Assembly: GCF_902506435.1 (NCBI RefSeq)
Contig: NZ_LR733215.1
Coordinates: forward strand, 1,865,527 to 1,929,526
Length of the DNA stretch: 64,000 nt
Origin: Nocardioides sp. AX2bis
Lineage (GTDB): Bacteria > Actinomycetota > Actinomycetes > Propionibacteriales > Nocardioidaceae
Direction: 5' to 3'
The position numbers and the translations under genes are program-made. This document shows positions 36,595-45,764 of the stretch, one piece after another. Position 1 is the stretch's first letter, and every line of letters begins with the position of its first letter. Below the pieces are notes generated by a model. That model worked only from the letters and a program-made list of their open reading frames with translations, did not search any database and had not been told where the DNA came from.

Positions 36595-36662
36595 CGGTGG
36601 CTGCTCCCCGGGCAGCTCCGTGAAGGTTGCTGTGGCAACCGGGCGACGCCAGACTCTCCGGG

Positions 36663-37358
36663 ATGCCTACCTTCCTCACGCAGCTCGCTCGTATCGACAC
36701 CGATAGGGCGGTAGCCCTCGCCCGGGAGGAACTGGGCGAGCGTGGCTCGTGGCCTTCTCCGGTCCGTTTGGAGGGTCTCGGTCTGTGCGTGTTGAACGCG
36801 GTCTTCAGCACGGGTAACCAGTCCGACGCGGTTGTGCGCGTGCTGGGTCGCTACTGCGCACGTCGCGACGAGCAGGGGGCCGATCCCAAGCGCGACGGCC
36901 CAGATGAGTTGATCGCGGAGATCGAGCGGTGCGGAGGGCCGGATGAGTTCGCCGATGAGCTGGACAACCACTGGCGCGCGTGGCAGTCGAAGGCCGCCCC
37001 GTACAAGACCACGGTCATCCTCGGTGCCGCGCAGCTGTTGAAAGGATCAGACGTTCAGACGAGCGACGACTTAAAGCTGGCCATGGCATCGGCGGACGAG
37101 CACAACCGGCTCAAGTCCGGGTGGCTGGCCCTGCCTGGTCAACGAAGCGGGTTGACGTGGCGCTACTTCCTGATGAATTCCGGCATGCCGGGGATCAAGG
37201 CGGACCGAATGATCACGCGCTGGGTGAGTCGTGCTGTTGGCCGGACGGTCAAGCCGACGGAGGCGGAGGCGATACTGCTCGCGGCTGCTGAGCGTTTGAG
37301 CGTCGATGCGAACCATCTCGATCACGCGGTCTGGGCGGTCCAGCGAGGTCGGAGGTAA
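36663..37358 (+). CDS. HhH-GPD-like protein, possible DNA-binding partner
   Basis: A 231-residue protein. Its N-terminal half resembles the six-helix barrel of HhH DNA glycosylases (RLEGLGLCVLNAVFSTGNQS and VVRVLGRYCARR); in the C-terminal half a helix-hairpin-helix-like stretch occurs (LALPGQRSGLTWRYFLMN, GMPGIKADRMITRWV) with an Asp at the position of the glycosylase catalytic Asp. The match is by pattern, not by database. It may recognise or open damaged or foreign DNA for the nuclease-like protein encoded just upstream. The ATG at 36663 is chosen over one 12 codons earlier because family-like sequence starts there. Confidence 0.55.
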   Translation: MPTFLTQLARIDTDRAVALAREELGERGSWPSPVRLEGLGLCVLNAVFSTGNQSDAVVRVLGRYCARRDEQGADPKRDGPDELIAEIERCGGPDEFADELDNHWRAWQSKAAPYKTTVILGAAQLLKGSDVQTSDDLKLAMASADEHNRLKSGWLALPGQRSGLTWRYFLMNSGMPGIKADRMITRWVSRAVGRTVKPTEAEAILLAAAERLSVDANHLDHAVWAVQRGRR

Positions 37359-37540
37359 CACCTGGCCCAGCGCCGTCGCGAAGGAAAAGAGCCCGCAGCC
37401 GACTTTCAGGTGGCTGAATTCGTGGTTGCACGACCAAGTTCAACAGTTGGCGGAGGTCGAACGCGGAGTGACGCACCACGGTCATACGCTCGAGTTCAGC
37501 AGGCGTCATTTGCCAGTTTTGATGAGGAAGAGGAGCCGAC

Positions 37541-37762
37541 ATGGCTGACGATTACACGTCAATTGTTTACGACTACTTGAGGTCCCTGGGCCAGCCCGGC
37601 GACGAAGTCATGACCGCCATTCGCCCGTGGCTCGAACGTGAGTACGGCCTCAGCTATGCGGAGGCCGCCAAGGCTCGGTCGATCGCGATGAAGGAACTCA
37701 AGGCGCAGGGCAGGGCCGAGCGGTTGAATACGCGCAGTCGGTACGTGCGCATCCTCGCCTGA
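37541..37762 (+). CDS. small helical protein, possible wHTH
   Basis: A 73-residue protein with a very good ribosome-binding site (GAGGAAGAGGAG before the ATG). Sequence such as EREYGLSYAEAAKARSIAMK and the final RLNTRSRYVRILA resemble a small winged-helix: helix, turn, helix, then a beta hairpin. It follows the HhH gene by 182 bases in the same direction and may be a regulator of, or third component in, that unit. Confidence 0.55.
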   Translation: MADDYTSIVYDYLRSLGQPGDEVMTAIRPWLEREYGLSYAEAAKARSIAMKELKAQGRAERLNTRSRYVRILA

Positions 37763-37864
37763 GTCGGACCTGCTGCCGGATCGGCGCACAGCGTCCGCCA
37801 GCGCAGAGGCGGTGGTATGACGCGGGTCCCGATTGAAGTCAGCGGGCCTGGCGGCTAACCGGCG

Positions 37865-38344
37865 CTACTCGACCAAACTCAGCAGCGACTCCCGCGCTCT
37901 GTCCATGACGATCGAAAGTTCCTCGCGCACTTGATCTGCAGAATCGCCGAGCGCCTTCTGGTCGGCGAGCGCCTTAAACGTTGTCACGGCGTCGACGAGC
38001 GTCCTGGCCCCTTCGACGACCGCCTTGTCGCGCCACAACAGTTGGACCCGGTACAGAGCGCTCCACGCACTCGCTCGGAGTTCGCGGAGCTCGAAAGCCA
38101 CAGCGGTGTGGTCTGCGTCCACGCCTTGCGCACGCGCTTCGTACCAGTTTTGGAGTTGAGCCCTCCGGTAGGACATCAGCGTGTCCGCAAACTCGGCAAG
38201 CGCTTCTCTGCGGAGGTCGCTGATACGCCGTTGTTCCTCCGCCAAACTCCGACGGTCTTCGGCTCGGGCATGGAGCAACTGTGTTGAGAGTGACGCAGAC
38301 AGCGTTCCCAGGATGCCGATGATGGCGATCCACAATGAGGTCAT
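37865..38344 (-). CDS. membrane-anchored coiled-coil protein, 159 aa
   Basis: One N-terminal membrane helix (MTSLWIAIIGILGTLSASLS) followed by a long Arg/Glu-rich coiled coil (LLHARAEDRRSLAEEQRRIS and on) and a helical body (SAWSALYRVQLLWRDKAVVE). Unknown family. It resembles, in plan but not clearly in sequence, the next gene at 38548, and the two lie in line on the minus strand upstream/downstream of a nuclease-like gene. Confidence 0.6.
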   Translation of the reverse strand: MTSLWIAIIGILGTLSASLSTQLLHARAEDRRSLAEEQRRISDLRREALAEFADTLMSYRRAQLQNWYEARAQGVDADHTAVAFELRELRASAWSALYRVQLLWRDKAVVEGARTLVDAVTTFKALADQKALGDSADQVREELSIVMDRARESLLSLVE

Positions 38345-38547
38345 GCGCCTAGCGTTTCATGCCATCGTCGCTGGGACCCGGGCTCAAGCGGTGGTATGAC
38401 GCTGGTGCCTCGCCCTGCGACTACTTGGCCCTTGCTGTCTTTACCAGGGGACTGCTCCGATTGTCTCGCCAAAGCGTCAGATCATGCCGCACAGAGCACA
38501 GGCAGACGCGAGTCGTCGGCAGGGTGCTTTGCGCTGAAGACAGACGG

Positions 38548-39354
38548 TCAGCGAGGGTCTCCCTCGAGTTCATCCGGCGGTCGGGCACCATCGAGAGCTC
38601 GCTGCCACTGTTCGCGGTACGTTCCCTCTTGGTCGAGTTGACGCGACAGCTCCGCTAGTTGGCGTTGTGCCATGAGGAGCCTTTGGCTTTTCACCACGGC
38701 CGTCGACTCAAGATCCGCCTGCAGAGGATCTAGCCAACGCGAGAAGGTTTCCTCGTATCGATCGACAAAGGTGGCGAAGCCGATCCAACTGCCTGGTGCG
38801 CCGTTCACCCGCATCAGCTCGGCCACCGCACGTTGCTCTTCACGCCATACCATAAAGGACTGCCCGTACTTGTCGCTGGCGAGCGTTCGGCCGATCTCTC
38901 GAAGAAGAGCGGCCACTGGGCGGGTCGCCTCATCGTCTCGAAACTGCAGTAAGACGACGCGGTCGTAGAGAGATTCAACGACGCACCAATACCGCGCGAA
39001 CCTATAGAGGGTGCTAAGACTTGCGATAACTGCGCGATGGTCATCAGCGGAAAGGTACGCGAGAAAGTGCCGGCGCCGCATGTTGTCGAGGCGATCGGCG
39101 AGGTCAACCGCAGCAGAGACGAGGGGCTCCCGCGCTCGGTCGAGCTCCGCCTTCGCCGTCTTTTCGTGCTCCTCTAGCTTGGCCCGTTGTTCGAGGTCGG
39201 CCGTCAGAACTGCAAGCTCCCGTTGCTGAGACTGCTGTGCATCGGCCAGCCTGCCATTTGCATTACGTGTACGAGAGTTGTCAGCAAAACTCAAGCAGGC
39301 GACGATCAGGGCGGCCAGCGCAGCGATGAACGCTACAAGTACGTCGACGGCCAT
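38548..39354 (-). CDS. membrane-anchored coiled-coil protein, 268 aa
   Basis: A helix for membrane insertion at the start (VDVLVAFIAALAALIVACLS), then a coiled coil (QQSQQRELAVLTADLEQRAK) and a mostly helical cytosolic domain with several Trp/Tyr residues (LYRFARYWCVVESLYDRVVL, SFMVWREEQRAVAEL). The reading frame extends upstream as Arg-rich sequence that is not protein-like, so the ATG at 39354 is chosen. The combination of one TM helix and a helical domain occurs in some membrane-disrupting or sensing defence proteins, but no family is recognised. Confidence 0.6.
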   Translation of the reverse strand: MAVDVLVAFIAALAALIVACLSFADNSRTRNANGRLADAQQSQQRELAVLTADLEQRAKLEEHEKTAKAELDRAREPLVSAAVDLADRLDNMRRRHFLAYLSADDHRAVIASLSTLYRFARYWCVVESLYDRVVLLQFRDDEATRPVAALLREIGRTLASDKYGQSFMVWREEQRAVAELMRVNGAPGSWIGFATFVDRYEETFSRWLDPLQADLESTAVVKSQRLLMAQRQLAELSRQLDQEGTYREQWQRALDGARPPDELEGDPR

Positions 39355-39763
39355 AGGACATCCAGGCACTTCTTGGCGCCGGCGGTCAACCCCCGGCGAG
39401 TACCCGGCAACTATAGGCGCGTCGTGCCGAGGCGCGCACGATCGACGGCACCCGGGCGGGACATCTCGGAAGCGAGCCACACCGCGTCCGCGAAGCCAGC
39501 CACTGACGAGGCTGACCGGTTTCGTGGTACGAACCACCTTCAGGACTACCCGGGCGCCAAGGTGCGACTCCCGGACCAGAAGTTGTGGCATGTGAAGCGT
39601 CGTGATCGCGGCGGAAAGACGCACCCTCTTTACGCACCGATCGCGGCCGTTTCGGACGCCGCCGGGATCCGGCCCGCCGGGCCTGGCCGCGTGAGACCCT
39701 CACGCGCGACCTACCCGTTACGTGGTAAGCGACCGTCGATGAGCCCCCTGTTGCCTGCAACGA
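39355..39763. other. spacer between minus-strand genes
   Basis: About 400 bases between the 268-aa coiled-coil gene and the 530-aa nuclease-like gene. Frames run through on both strands but none is protein-like. No repeat or hairpin stood out. Confidence 0.4.
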
Positions 39764-41356
39764 TCACGGGTTCGTGACCTCGGCGTGGGCGTATAGAAGC
39801 TGCCGCCACGTCCGTCCCGGTTGTGGCTTCGGAGTGAGCAGACTGCAGTCAAGCGGAACTGAGCAACCGCCCATCAGCTGATTCGCATCTGGCCTCAAGA
39901 CTTTCGACTGGCTCATCGCGCGCGTGAGCTCAGAGCGGTTGGGGTTGAGAAATGAGATGAGCAGGTCGACTTCTTCGGTGGCGTAGATCCGCCATCGGTA
40001 GTGCCGGTTCCGAAACTTTAGAAAGCTACGAAGTTCGGCTGTAGAGCCCAAGGCCGTCGCAACGATGATCCAAGTGTGTATGTCCGCTGCGACGATCGGT
40101 ACCAAGTCGCGCTCGGCCGTCGTCAAGTCGAGCATCATCGGATTGACTACCGACCCGCCGTAGGGATGAGCAAGGACGCAGATCCCCGAAACCTCCTCGG
40201 CACGAACGAACCGGGCCCCGGTCGCGTCGACAATAGGACTACGACCTGTTGTGAGAGCGTCGAGGCGCTCCCTGACCTGACCGATGGCCGCGACGACGTC
40301 GGTCTCGAAAGCGCCTCCGATCCCACCGATGCCGTTTGGCGTCATTCGTGCCTTGCATTCAAAGATCACCTCGACCGGATTGCCTAGGGCGCCGTCGAGT
40401 TCACCCTCGTCTGCCGGGGAAACCCGCACCTTTAGCGGCCTACCGGTGCTCGCTGGCTGAATGTTCAAGGCGTCAGCTAGACACAGCTGTGTGACGCGCT
40501 CGAAGAACTCTCCCTTGGAGGTTGCTGGCAAGCGCAGAGACGCAAGGCGATCGTCAGCGAGTTGGAGGACGGCGTGCTCGAGACCGAGGGCAGCCGGCAG
40601 AGTGGCGATCGGAAGAAGCTCACCGTTGGGGTACAAAATCCATGGCTTTGCGTTGATGTCCCGGTGGAAGATCGCGTCCTGAAGAGGCCTCCCCGCGAGG
40701 CTGCCCGCACGTTGCGCGAAGTTTTGGGCGAGCGCTTTGGCTGGTTGTGACAGGTTCAACGTGCCCGTGGTGAAGTAGCCGATAGTCGCGTCAAGCAACG
40801 CGTCGACGGCGCCCGGCGTCAGTTCGGGGATGCGCTGACTAGCGACCGGGTTCTGCGCCACCTCTTGAGCCATTGACGTACAGATGAGCCTGGTAACCCA
40901 CGCGTACCGGATCTGCTGCGACGCGACACGGTGCAGGCCCTCCGCGTCAGCAGAGGTCGTGGCTAGAGACTGAGGGTCCGCGGTGATGAGGGTCAGAATG
41001 AAACGGACGGCCCACCACTCGCCGAGTTTCTTATAGCAACGCGTTGCGAGTTCCTTGGAACGGATCGTGCCCGAAGCAGTCGTCGCGAGCGTCCAAGTCA
41101 GTCTGGTAGCGAGGGACGACTTGACCAGCCACCGGACGTCCGGGTCATCCACATCCACAAATTCTGGAATCGCGATCATGGGGTCGGCGTCGCTAGCCAG
41201 GGCCCGGAATTCCTGCTCAAGCCGTGTCAGTTCTCGAGTCAACGCGGCGACTGACGACCGGAAAGTCGTTGTGCCCTTGACCTTCACGATTCGCGTGGTG
41301 CGGCTCGCCTCGCCTGAAAGCCAACCGAGCAAGTCCTTCGCGAGCGCTTCGTTCAT
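39764..41356 (-). CDS. large protein with putative PD-(D/E)XK domain
   Basis: A 530-residue protein. Residues 1-270 are mostly helical and unassigned. Residues about 280-345 look like a restriction-type nuclease core: KGEFFERVTQLCLADAL with Glu283, then DEGELDGALGNPVEVIFE with Asp321 and Glu333, and CKAR with Lys335 (pattern E...D...E-x-K). The C-terminal part (residues 385-500) has strand-helix repeats such as EVSGICVLAHPYGGSVVNPM. Start ATG with GGGGAGAGA directly before it. It is followed by two membrane-anchored coiled-coil genes in the same direction; a nuclease with membrane partners is a layout known from abortive systems, which is inference here. Confidence 0.6.
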   Translation of the reverse strand: MNEALAKDLLGWLSGEASRTTRIVKVKGTTTFRSSVAALTRELTRLEQEFRALASDADPMIAIPEFVDVDDPDVRWLVKSSLATRLTWTLATTASGTIRSKELATRCYKKLGEWWAVRFILTLITADPQSLATTSADAEGLHRVASQQIRYAWVTRLICTSMAQEVAQNPVASQRIPELTPGAVDALLDATIGYFTTGTLNLSQPAKALAQNFAQRAGSLAGRPLQDAIFHRDINAKPWILYPNGELLPIATLPAALGLEHAVLQLADDRLASLRLPATSKGEFFERVTQLCLADALNIQPASTGRPLKVRVSPADEGELDGALGNPVEVIFECKARMTPNGIGGIGGAFETDVVAAIGQVRERLDALTTGRSPIVDATGARFVRAEEVSGICVLAHPYGGSVVNPMMLDLTTAERDLVPIVAADIHTWIIVATALGSTAELRSFLKFRNRHYRWRIYATEEVDLLISFLNPNRSELTRAMSQSKVLRPDANQLMGGCSVPLDCSLLTPKPQPGRTWRQLLYAHAEVTNP

Positions 41357-41760
41357 TCTCTCCCCATATGCGTTTCGTCGATGGTCTGGCGCTTGTTCTC
41401 GACGCCGCCATTTGGCAACGCTCGCGCGGGCAGGCTACCGGCAGCCTTCGCGACCACGGCTTAAGCGCCGACCCGACCCCAGAACGCGATCACAATCGCG
41501 ACGTACGCAACACCCCGCACACCCACGGCCAGAGACCACCTAGTCGGTCAACTGACATGGGGCGCGGGTCGCGGATTTCGACCACACAGGCTCAGGAACC
41601 GATTGAGCGTCCGTTCTCTCGCTCTCGTCCGCCCGGTCAATGTGCTGACGGCCAGAGGATGAGTGGGAGCCCGCTGCTGGGCCAGTAGTCGCACTTCCAC
41701 CTATTGCGGCGACCGCTCATCGGCACGACAGTGCGTTCCGGGACCGCGCCAGCTCGCGGC
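41357..41760. other. spacer left of the IS110 element
   Basis: No convincing gene. The boundary with the IS110 left end is not visible as a repeat, as expected for a family that lacks inverted repeats and target duplications. Confidence 0.4.
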
Positions 41761-41789
41761 TACTAGACGATTCCGTTAGGACCGGTGTC

Positions 41790-41986
41790 TGGCCAGACTC
41801 GGTCTAGGTGATCGGCGGGCAGCTCTCCATGCGGCTGCCCACCGGCTGTTCTGGTGTGGCTCACTTCCGGTCTTCGGCCCGCCGGTCACCGTGACGAGGC
41901 GTGGCTCAAGAAGGGGACTGCCCAGCTCGTAGTAGCAATGCCCACCTCGCCGTCCACACCGGATCGAGCACAGGCGGGAGCAGTAC
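41790..41986 (+). ncRNA. candidate IS110 bridge RNA region
   Basis: Non-coding left end of the IS110 element, with stem-loops such as GGGCAGC-N10-GCTGCCC (around 41817-41840) and further GC-rich arms toward the transposase start. In IS110 elements of this layout the left end is transcribed into a bridge RNA that pairs with target and donor DNA. Location and existence here are inferred from family knowledge and visible structure. Confidence 0.45.
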
Positions 41987-43195
41987 ATGGTTCAGCAGTC
42001 AGAGCGCGTGATTATCGGGGTCGATCCCCACAAGCTGTCCGCGACGATCGAGGTCGTCGACCAGCATGAGCAGTTGCTCGGGTCGGGCCGGTTCACTACA
42101 GACCGTGCCGGCTACGCCGCGATGCGCGGATACGCGAAGACTTGGCCGGACCGGGTTTGGGCCGTCGAAGGAGCCAACGGTGCCGGACGACCTCTCGCGC
42201 AACGGCTCCTCGAAGACAGCGAACGTGTTGTCGACGTGCCAGCCAAGCTGTCTGCTCGGGTCCGGCTTTTCGACACCGGCCACAACCGCAAGACCGACGC
42301 CCACGACGCCCACGCGGTCGCGGCCGTCGCGGTACGCACCAAGAATCTGCGAGTGCTGCAGGTCGACGGCGAACTCGAAGCACTGCGAATGCTCACCGAC
42401 CGCCGCGAAGCACTCACCCGCCGGCGGTTCCAGACCGTCGACCGTCTTCAGGCCCTGCTCGCAGAACTCCTGCCAGGACAGGCCAAACGCGACCTCACCA
42501 CCGGCCAGGCCAAGGCCATGCTCGCCTCTGTCCGGCCTCGCGACATCGCCGGGAAGACCCGACGACGCATCGCCGCCGAGGAGCTCGCCGAGCTGATCGC
42601 GGTCGAGGCCAAGATCAAGAAGTCGACCGCCGAGTTGATGGCCATCGTGTTGGCCCGCGGCTCACACCTGATGAACATCCACGGCGTCGGACCCGTCGTC
42701 GCCGCGAGGACGCTCGCCGACGTCGGTGACGTCACCCGGTTCGCTGACCGCAACCGGTTCGCGTCCTGGACCGGCACCGCACCCCTCGACGCCTCGTCGG
42801 GTGAGCAGAACCGGCACCGGCTCTCACGCGCCGGGAACCGGCGGATGAACCACATGATCCACATCGCCGCGATGAGCCAGATCCGCCTCGACACCGACGG
42901 CCGCGTCTACTACCGACGCAAGCGAGCCGAGGGCAAGAAGTCCCTCGAAGCAATCAGGTGCCTCAAGCGCAGGATCTCCGATGCCATCTACCGCCAACTG
43001 ATCGAGGACGCACAACGCGCCGCCGGGGACGCTGGCACGGGTCCGGGAGGGCACTGCGGGGCGACTCTTCGATCCAGCGCGGTCGACCTGCACCCGCACA
43101 TCGACACTTCGGATCAGCCACTTCCCGGACCCGCGAATCAGACGCTACGCCCGACGCCGCCAACCCGGAAGAGGTCACTCGAGACCACCGGTTGA
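41987..43195 (+). CDS. IS110-family transposase (DEDD recombinase)
   Basis: A 402-residue recombinase. The N-terminal DEDD RuvC-like domain begins ERVIIGVDPHKLSATIEVV with the first Asp, then VWAVEGANGAG with the Glu, and KTDAHDAHAVA with the final Asp pair. The C-terminal Tnp/transposase-20 domain has the HhH-like NIHGVGPVVAARTLADVG, FASWTGTAPLDASSG and the RAGNRRMNHMIHIAAM segment containing the conserved Ser region. Complete, so the element may be active. It separates the nuclease-like cluster from the protease-AlbA_2-AbiH genes. Confidence 0.95.
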   Translation: MVQQSERVIIGVDPHKLSATIEVVDQHEQLLGSGRFTTDRAGYAAMRGYAKTWPDRVWAVEGANGAGRPLAQRLLEDSERVVDVPAKLSARVRLFDTGHNRKTDAHDAHAVAAVAVRTKNLRVLQVDGELEALRMLTDRREALTRRRFQTVDRLQALLAELLPGQAKRDLTTGQAKAMLASVRPRDIAGKTRRRIAAEELAELIAVEAKIKKSTAELMAIVLARGSHLMNIHGVGPVVAARTLADVGDVTRFADRNRFASWTGTAPLDASSGEQNRHRLSRAGNRRMNHMIHIAAMSQIRLDTDGRVYYRRKRAEGKKSLEAIRCLKRRISDAIYRQLIEDAQRAAGDAGTGPGGHCGATLRSSAVDLHPHIDTSDQPLPGPANQTLRPTPPTRKRSLETTG

Positions 43196-43356
43196 CAACA
43201 GAAGGGAGCCGGAATGACGCTGGGACGCCGTCCGTCCACGAGCTGAGGAGCTGTTGACCTTAAGTGGCTAACTAGGAGGATCTGCGAGCTCAACTCAGCG
43301 CTTGAGGGCGAGCGCTGACTGCGCCGAATCCTTCTGGAATCTGGCAGGCTCAACTC

Positions 43357-44139
43357 GTGCTCCAAGTCTCCTTGCCTTCGGTCCAGTCTTTGCGCGTCTT
43401 CATGACGGTGCGAGATCAGGTTCTGTCGTCGGGTACGGCGTTCCTGATCGAGGAGGGCGGAACCACGTTTCTCGTTACGAACCGCCACAACCTCTCCGGT
43501 CGACGCTCAGACACTGACGAGGTGCTCAGCAAGACTGCAGCGACCCCTGACTCAGTCACAGTCCTTCACAATTCTGACTCGGGCCCCGGCCACTGGGTAG
43601 TCGTCAAGGAGCCCCTGCTCGATCAAGATGGTCGGCCCCTCTGGCTAGAACATCCAGTTCATGGTGGTCTGGTGGACGTCGTTGCCCTTCCACTTACGCA
43701 ACTTGCAGGAGTGAGTACGTTCCCCTACGCCTTCGATGAGCTTGCGATTCAACTCCCGCGCCACATCACCCTGGACTTGTACGTGGTGGGCTACCCCTTC
43801 GGTCAAGGCTCGCTCGGGGATTCGGCAGCACATGGAGTCGCACTTTGGACTCGAGGCACGATCGCGTCTGAATGGACCCTCGATCACAGTGACCTACCGC
43901 GGTTCCTGATCGACGCTAGAACTCGCCCTGGACAGTCCGGTTCGCCAGTGATCTATTACAGTCCAGGTGGCAGCCTGATGCTGCGCGACGGGACTATCGG
44001 CGTTGCGAATGGTGAAGTCGTAGAACTATTCGGGTGCTATTCCGGACGTGTCAACGCCGAGAGTGATCTCGGGGTGGTTTGGAAGACCTCTGCTATTGAA
44101 CAGGTCGTGCACCGTGGAGTGCGCCCCGCAATGCTGTGA
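43357..44139 (+). CDS. trypsin-like serine protease
   Basis: A 260-residue protein with the chymotrypsin fold and complete triad: His44 in LVTNRHNLSG, Asp107 in VDVVALPL, Ser194 in RPGQSGSPVIY. There is no signal peptide, so it acts in the cytosol, unlike most bacterial trypsins. Cytosolic trypsin-like domains are known as effectors in some bacterial immune systems; here it is a single-domain protein next to an AlbA_2 gene and AbiH. GTG at 43357 is the only sensible start. It converges on the AlbA_2 gene. Confidence 0.85.
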   Translation: MLQVSLPSVQSLRVFMTVRDQVLSSGTAFLIEEGGTTFLVTNRHNLSGRRSDTDEVLSKTAATPDSVTVLHNSDSGPGHWVVVKEPLLDQDGRPLWLEHPVHGGLVDVVALPLTQLAGVSTFPYAFDELAIQLPRHITLDLYVVGYPFGQGSLGDSAAHGVALWTRGTIASEWTLDHSDLPRFLIDARTRPGQSGSPVIYYSPGGSLMLRDGTIGVANGEVVELFGCYSGRVNAESDLGVVWKTSAIEQVVHRGVRPAML

Positions 44140-44187
44140 CAGGCAGCACAGGTGTAGCAACGAGGGACAGTATGCGCGAAGGGTCCC

Positions 44188-45600
44188 TCATAAGGACTGA
44201 GAATACCGCGGACGAAGAGGCAATCCACGATCTGTGGCCCACCGCTCTACGTCCTGAGCCTGCCTGCCCCATCCCCAAGCGATGATTGCGCCATCGGCAT
44301 CGAGTTGGCCCGATTCGGACAACCCGAAATGGTGAAGGAGCACCGTATGAGCGTTGCGCGCTGCGCGTAGTCTACCGACCTGGTCTTGGCCTTGATCAAG
44401 GTCGACAGCGCTCCGGGCCTGAATCGGGCGGGGGATCGCGCGGGTACCCCGAATCCGATGCAAGCCCTCATTCGATGCGGACTGAATTGTTAATGGAGTA
44501 TCGAATGGTTCGGTGACCAGGCCCTGCTTCGCAAGCCCAATCACCACCTCAGCCGATCCCCAGGATCCTGCTTGATAATTAGCCCAGGAAACGGCGATGT
44601 CTGCAAGCAAGATCGTGTCGTCCGCGAGCGTGAGTTCGCCGATGCACGCTCGGTCCTCGCGACTGGATCTGGTAGTGATCGGCGTTGCCGCAAACACCCT
44701 TCCGTCCACATACAACTCTAGATACGCATCTCGCGGGTCGGTGTCTTCGCCGCCCACGCGAGCTGCCGAGCCTGAGATCGTGACACGCTCCGGAGCAGCT
44801 GTAGGCGTTCCATGAAGGTTGAAAATTCGGCTCAGTGGCGAAGCAAATCCGTACTCGCGCCACCAGTTCGTAATGGTTTCGACTGCGTGCTGGTCCAGAC
44901 GTTGAGGTGCCGGTGACTCGGGGACGATCGCCAGGTATAGCCAGATCTCGTCCTCAGCCCGCTGGAGGGCACCAAGCCCTGCCTCGAGTGTCTCTACCCG
45001 GAGCGCCTGGCGCGCTGAGCGTCCGGCAAAGCGGGCTCGGTAACGCTCCGCCACTTCGTGCTCGAGGAGCCAGCGCGTGTCGGTGCCGTCTCGAACTGGG
45101 TACTGCAGCGGTCGCCGAGTGTTGCCTGTTGCGCCTTGGACCGCATGCGGCGCAGCTGGGCTCGGCGGGACAATCAGTGCTAGGTAGTATCCGCCGTCAG
45201 CGGACTCGATGGCGATGGAATAGAACTGTGGCGATGGGCTGGAGTAGTTGAGAAGCGCCTGACGCAGGCGCTGGGTGACTGCGCCGGGGTCGGCAACAGT
45301 GGGCTCGGCCCTTGTCGCGATGTCGTTCTCATCACGAATACCGACCAGGATGAGGCCGCCGAGGTGGTTGGCGAAGGCGCAAACGTCCTTCGCGAACTCC
45401 TGCTCAGCGCCCCAGCTTCTATCCGCCTGAGTTGCAACGGTTCCAGACTCGCTGAGGTGCGGCCTCAACTTGAAGTCCAGTTGGTCGGTTTCGCGCGCAC
45501 CAACCTCGACCAGGCGCTTGATAACGGCTTCCGTCAACCCGCTCTCGTCGAGCGAAGTCTCGAGCACGGCTTCGAGTGCGGCTGAACGCCAGATTGGCAC
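44188..45600 (-). CDS. AlbA_2 (Schlafen-like) DNA-binding domain protein
   Basis: A 470-residue protein. The N-terminal AlbA_2 domain (about 25-150) has ETDQLDFKLRP, then FAKDVCAFANHLGGLILVGI followed by RDEND, and ends before EHEVAERYRARF. AlbA_2/SLFN domains bind nucleic acids and, in Schlafens, can cut tRNA. The following 300 residues are beta-rich with no family recognised (YLELYVDGRVFAATPITTRS). GTG at 45600 is chosen because GGAGGACC precedes it; upstream frame is not protein-like. It lies back to back with AbiH (164-base divergent gap) and end to end with the protease. Confidence 0.8.
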   Translation of the reverse strand: MPIWRSAALEAVLETSLDESGLTEAVIKRLVEVGARETDQLDFKLRPHLSESGTVATQADRSWGAEQEFAKDVCAFANHLGGLILVGIRDENDIATRAEPTVADPGAVTQRLRQALLNYSSPSPQFYSIAIESADGGYYLALIVPPSPAAPHAVQGATGNTRRPLQYPVRDGTDTRWLLEHEVAERYRARFAGRSARQALRVETLEAGLGALQRAEDEIWLYLAIVPESPAPQRLDQHAVETITNWWREYGFASPLSRIFNLHGTPTAAPERVTISGSAARVGGEDTDPRDAYLELYVDGRVFAATPITTRSSREDRACIGELTLADDTILLADIAVSWANYQAGSWGSAEVVIGLAKQGLVTEPFDTPLTIQSASNEGLHRIRGTRAIPRPIQARSAVDLDQGQDQVGRLRAARNAHTVLLHHFGLSESGQLDADGAIIAWGWGRQAQDVERWATDRGLPLRPRYSQSL

Positions 45601-45764
45601 GGCAAGGTCCTCCAAAAGTCGGGGTACGCCAAACCTATCGGGAGCTAGCGGCGGAACGGGCAAAACTCGGCGGACACCGACGAGTGCAGCGCAACACGGT
45701 TGACGCCACGGCGCCCCAGCCATGGGTAGGTTGACGTCGAACAAGTTGACGGAAGAGGAATCGA

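Larger units (their letters stand above)
41761..43260 (+). mobile_element. IS110-family insertion element (ends approximate)
   Basis: The IS110 transposase gene (41987-43195) is preceded by about 220 bases of structured non-coding DNA and followed by a short tail. IS110 elements of this arrangement have a long non-coding left end that encodes the bridge RNA. I could not set exact ends; the given borders come from where the non-coding structure and the tail appear to stop. Confidence 0.6.
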
